NCBI GenBank assembly: GCA_030043505.1
Contig: JASHXN010000171.1
Coordinates: 1 to 6,543, forward strand
Origin: Thermoplasmata archaeon
GTDB taxonomy: Archaea; Thermoplasmatota; Thermoplasmata; UBA184
DNA: 6,543 bases
Direction: 5' to 3'
Shown: piece by piece, positions 4,274-6,543 of the stretch
How positions within the stretch are numbered: position 1 is the stretch's first letter
Layout of the letters: every line of letters begins with the position of its first letter
Notes under the pieces: model-generated
What the model saw: the letters and a program-made list of their open reading frames with translations, nothing else
What the model was told of the DNA's origin: nothing
Databases searched by the model: none
Made by a program: the position numbers and the translations under genes

Positions 4274-6268
4274 ATGGGCGGCCCGGTGCGTTCGCCCCGC
4301 TCCGTCCGCGGGGGCGCCGCCTCGATCCGGTTCTCGGTCGCGAAGATGGACCGGGCCGAGCCTCCGTCGCGCAGCTTCTACCGGTACGCCTCGGGAGGGT
4401 GGATCGACGCCCATCCGACGCCCGCCGACCAGGCTCGCTGGTCCGGGTTCGACGAGCTCCGCGAGCGGAACTTCCTCCTGCTCCGGAAGATCCTCGAGGA
4501 GGCGGCGCGCCGACCCGGACCCGGGCCGGACGGCAAGGTCGGGACGTTCTACCGGTCGGCGCTCGACGTGCGCGCCCGCGATCGCGCGGGGATCGCTCCC
4601 GTCGCGGACGACCTGCGCCGGGTCGGCGACCTCGGGGCCGTCGCCGACGTCCCCGGGCTGCTCGGTCGGCTCCATCGGCTCGGCGGCTCCGGCCTGTTCG
4701 AGACCGCGGCCGTGCCCGACGAGCGGGACAGTCGGCATTACGCGCTCTATCTGTGGCAGGGCGGCCTGGCGCTGCCGGATCGCGAGTACTACCTGAGCCG
4801 GAGGTTCGCGGCGGTCCGCCGGGCGTACCAACGGCACATCGAGCGCCTCCTCCGTCGGGCCGGCGACGCCGCCCCCGCGGCTCGCCGGACCGCCCGGGAA
4901 GTGCTCCGCTTCGAAACGGAGATCGCCCGGGCGTCGCGGAACCGGGTCGCGCTCCGGGAGCCGACGAAGAACTACCACCGGATGTCCCCGGCGCAGCTCG
5001 CCCGTCGGTACCCCCGGCTCCGTTGGGCCGACTACCTCCGCGAGCTCGGCGTGGGGCGGCTCCGGCGGGTCGTCGTGGGCCAGCCCGAGTTCTTTGACGC
5101 CCTGAACCGGCTCGCGGCCGCGCGACCCCTCGGCGTCTGGAGATCGTACCTTCGCTGGCAGATCCTCCACGACGCCGCCCCGTTCCTGGATACGGCGACG
5201 GAGCGGGAAGATTTCGACTTCTTCCACCGCCGGCTGCTCGGCCAACCGCGGCCGGAGCCGCCGTGGCGCCGCGCCGCGGTGGTCATCGACCACCTGCTGG
5301 GCGAGGCGCTCGGCCGCCTGTACGTCCGTCGCCACTTTCCTCCCCGGACCCGGGCGAAGATGCTCGAGCTCGTCGACGACCTCCGGGACGTGCTCGCCGA
5401 CCGCCTGCGCCGGGTCCCTTGGATGACCCCCACGACTCGGGCGCGCGCCGGGGCGAAGTTCGCCCGGTTCACGACGAAGGTCGGGCACCCCGCCACGTTC
5501 CGGCGGTACGCGGGCCTCCGACTGACCCCGACCGACTACGCCGGCAACGTCCGGCGCGCCCGCGCGTTCGAGGCGGCCCGGCAGCTCGCGCGGGTCGGCC
5601 GTCTCGTCGACCGGGACGAGTGGCACATGACCGCGCCGACCGTGAACGCGCATTTCGTCCCGACGCAGAACCAGATCTTCTTCCCCGCCGGGATCCTCCA
5701 ACCTCCGTTCTTCGACCCCACGATCGACGACGCCGTCAACTACGGCGGGATCGCCGTCGTGATCGGGCACGAGATGACGCACGGCTACGACGACCAGGGT
5801 CGGAAGTTCGACGCCGACGGGAACCTGGTCGACTGGTGGGGGCCTTCGGACGCCCGCGAGTTCGGGCGGCGCGCGGGCAAGCTCATCGAGCAGTACTCGC
5901 GCTTCGAGCCGCTGCCGGGCGAGCACCTGAACGGGGCGCTGACGGCCGGCGAGAACATCGCCGACCTCGGCGGCGTGAGCCTCGCCTACGAGGCGTTGCA
6001 GCGCCGCTTGGCCGACGGACGCACCCGCCGCGATCGCATCGACGGGTTCACGCCCGAGCAACGGTTCTTCCTCTCGTACGGGCAGATCTGGCGCGGGAAC
6101 GCCCGGCCGGAGGAGCTGCGCCGCCGTCTCGCGGTCGACCCCCACTCCCCCGGGGAGTTCCGGGTCAACGGGGTCCTCGCGAACCTTCCCGAGTTCTGGA
6201 AGGCGTTCGCCATCCCGGAAGGGTCGGCGATGCGCCAGGACGAGCGTCGGCGCGCCGAGATCTGGTGA
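4274..6268 (+). CDS. M13-family zinc metallopeptidase (neprilysin/PepO type)
   Basis: The 664-residue protein is a full-length M13 oligopeptidase. The N-terminal FYRYASGGW (35-43), then HPTPADQARW, is the family opening. NAHF (458-461) stands for the substrate-binding NAYY/NAFY motif, followed by FFPAGILQPPFF (469-480). The zinc site is HEMTH (499-503) with GENIADLGG (559-567), giving ligands His499, His503 and Glu560, and Asp564 as support. His624 and Arg630 match the His-Arg pair near the C-terminus of neprilysin, with the same spacing, and the chain ends in Trp as usual. M13 enzymes cut short peptides on the amino side of hydrophobic residues inside a closed chamber. There is no signal peptide, membrane anchor or cysteine, so it is probably cytoplasmic. 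The ATG at 4274 is chosen over 4346 because the RFSVAKMDR stretch already looks family-like. It is divergent from the coiled-coil gene and ends 12 bases before a convergent gene. Confidence 0.95.
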   Translation: MGGPVRSPRSVRGGAASIRFSVAKMDRAEPPSRSFYRYASGGWIDAHPTPADQARWSGFDELRERNFLLLRKILEEAARRPGPGPDGKVGTFYRSALDVRARDRAGIAPVADDLRRVGDLGAVADVPGLLGRLHRLGGSGLFETAAVPDERDSRHYALYLWQGGLALPDREYYLSRRFAAVRRAYQRHIERLLRRAGDAAPAARRTAREVLRFETEIARASRNRVALREPTKNYHRMSPAQLARRYPRLRWADYLRELGVGRLRRVVVGQPEFFDALNRLAAARPLGVWRSYLRWQILHDAAPFLDTATEREDFDFFHRRLLGQPRPEPPWRRAAVVIDHLLGEALGRLYVRRHFPPRTRAKMLELVDDLRDVLADRLRRVPWMTPTTRARAGAKFARFTTKVGHPATFRRYAGLRLTPTDYAGNVRRARAFEAARQLARVGRLVDRDEWHMTAPTVNAHFVPTQNQIFFPAGILQPPFFDPTIDDAVNYGGIAVVIGHEMTHGYDDQGRKFDADGNLVDWWGPSDAREFGRRAGKLIEQYSRFEPLPGEHLNGALTAGENIADLGGVSLAYEALQRRLADGRTRRDRIDGFTPEQRFFLSYGQIWRGNARPEELRRRLAVDPHSPGEFRVNGVLANLPEFWKAFAIPEGSAMRQDERRRAEIW

Positions 6269-6280
6269 CCGGTTCGCTCC

Positions 6281-6543
6281 TCAGCTGCCCGGCCGCGGGG
6301 GGCCGGCCTCGCCCAGGGGGGTGCGGGCCGGGGCCCTGTCCCGGCGAGCGAGGCATGCCCGGATCGCCGCGGCGAACCGCCGCGGAGCCGCAGGTTCGAC
6401 CCGGAGGAACAGGTCGGGTTCGATCAGCTCCAGCTCGCTCAGCACCCAACCTCCGTCCTCGGACGGGAGGAAGTCGACGCGGGCGTACAGCACGGGGTCG
6501 GGCACGTCCCGGACCAAGCGCTCCGCGGCCGCGCGCAGCGCCG
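6281..6543 (-). CDS. C-terminal end of an ATP-grasp (RimK/glutathione-synthetase-like) protein (partial)
   Basis: Eighty-six residues and the TGA stop are visible; the frame stays open to the right edge, so the start lies outside. A TTG at 6517 is an internal Leu codon within a continuing helix (ALRAAAERLVRD), not a likely start. YARVDF followed by GGWVLSELELIEPDLFL and then AAPRRFAAAI matches the C-terminal metal-binding end of a common ATP-grasp group in which LELIEP replaces the classical E-x-N motif; the Asp and Glu residues would hold Mg-ATP. ATP-grasp enzymes join an acid to an amine or thiol through an acyl-phosphate; the substrate is unknown. The last 25 residues are Pro/Arg/Gly-rich and probably disordered. 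The gene converges on the M13 peptidase gene. Family confidence is good despite truncation. Confidence 0.8.
   Translation of the reverse strand, partial: ALRAAAERLVRDVPDPVLYARVDFLPSEDGGWVLSELELIEPDLFLRVEPAAPRRFAAAIRACLARRDRAPARTPLGEAGPPRPGS
6289..6306. repeat. GC hairpin at the convergent end of the M13 and ATP-grasp genes
   Basis: CCGGCC (6289-6294) and GGCCGG (6301-6306) form a perfect 6-bp stem with a 6-base loop, 20 bases past the M13 stop and inside the tail of the ATP-grasp gene. It could slow polymerase from the left, but no U-run follows, and short GC palindromes are expected by chance here. Confidence 0.25.

Noticed and set aside
3893..6145. A 750-codon open frame on the minus strand opposite the M13 peptidase gene.
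   Set aside because: It is a shadow of the GC-rich peptidase gene: its translation is Pro/Arg/Val/Glu-rich without family motifs, while the plus strand holds complete M13 catalytic motifs.
6281..6517. A complete 78-residue small gene starting at TTG 6517.
   Set aside because: The frame continues past the right edge with a natural helix upstream, and the ATP-grasp motifs show this is only the end of a larger gene.

Overview
This is a very GC-rich window (about 70 % by eye) with densely packed genes and almost no spare DNA. It reads as ordinary chromosome of a high-GC archaeon. The archaeal call rests on AT-rich TATA-like boxes about 28 bases upstream of two start codons (leaderless promoters), a coiled-coil protein of the archaeal COG1340 type, and a PhoU-like protein of archaeal architecture. 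A member of the Thermoplasmatota or a similar soil or sediment lineage would fit, but that placement is inference. No mobile element, CRISPR array, rRNA, tRNA or defence system was found.

Layout, left to right. At 1-252 (+) is the C-terminal end of a protein resembling thymidylate-kinase-like P-loop kinases. It converges on a SixA-type histidine phosphatase gene (249-785, -), and the two stop codons share the palindrome CTAG. Next on the minus strand are a PhoU-like regulator (903-1901) with its own strong promoter in an AT-rich island, a DinB/YfiT-fold protein (1999-2511), an NAD(P)-binding atypical SDR or epimerase (2561-3220) and a coiled-coil protein (3279-4127). A divergent promoter region of about 146 bases follows. 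Then comes a complete M13 (neprilysin/PepO-type) zinc metallopeptidase (4274-6268, +), which converges on the C-terminal end of a RimK-like ATP-grasp protein (6281-6543, -) that leaves the window on the right.

How the genes may work together. Coiled-coil, SDR and DinB genes are co-oriented with gaps of 58 and 49 bases. The SDR gene has a textbook Shine-Dalgarno sequence and no visible TATA box, so at least coiled-coil and SDR are probably co-transcribed. PhoU and SixA, next to a kinase of the nucleotide or polyphosphate type, suggest a loose phosphate-handling neighbourhood, but no phosphate transporter or polyphosphate kinase is visible. The M13 peptidase probably acts on short peptides inside the cell, because no export signal is seen.

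The points most worth a second look are the PhoU-like protein without the DNA-binding-type N-terminus usual in archaeal homologues, the palindromes in its promoter island, the contrast between leaderless and Shine-Dalgarno starts, and a probable His-to-Glu change in the DinB metal site. No clearly novel multi-gene system is visible.
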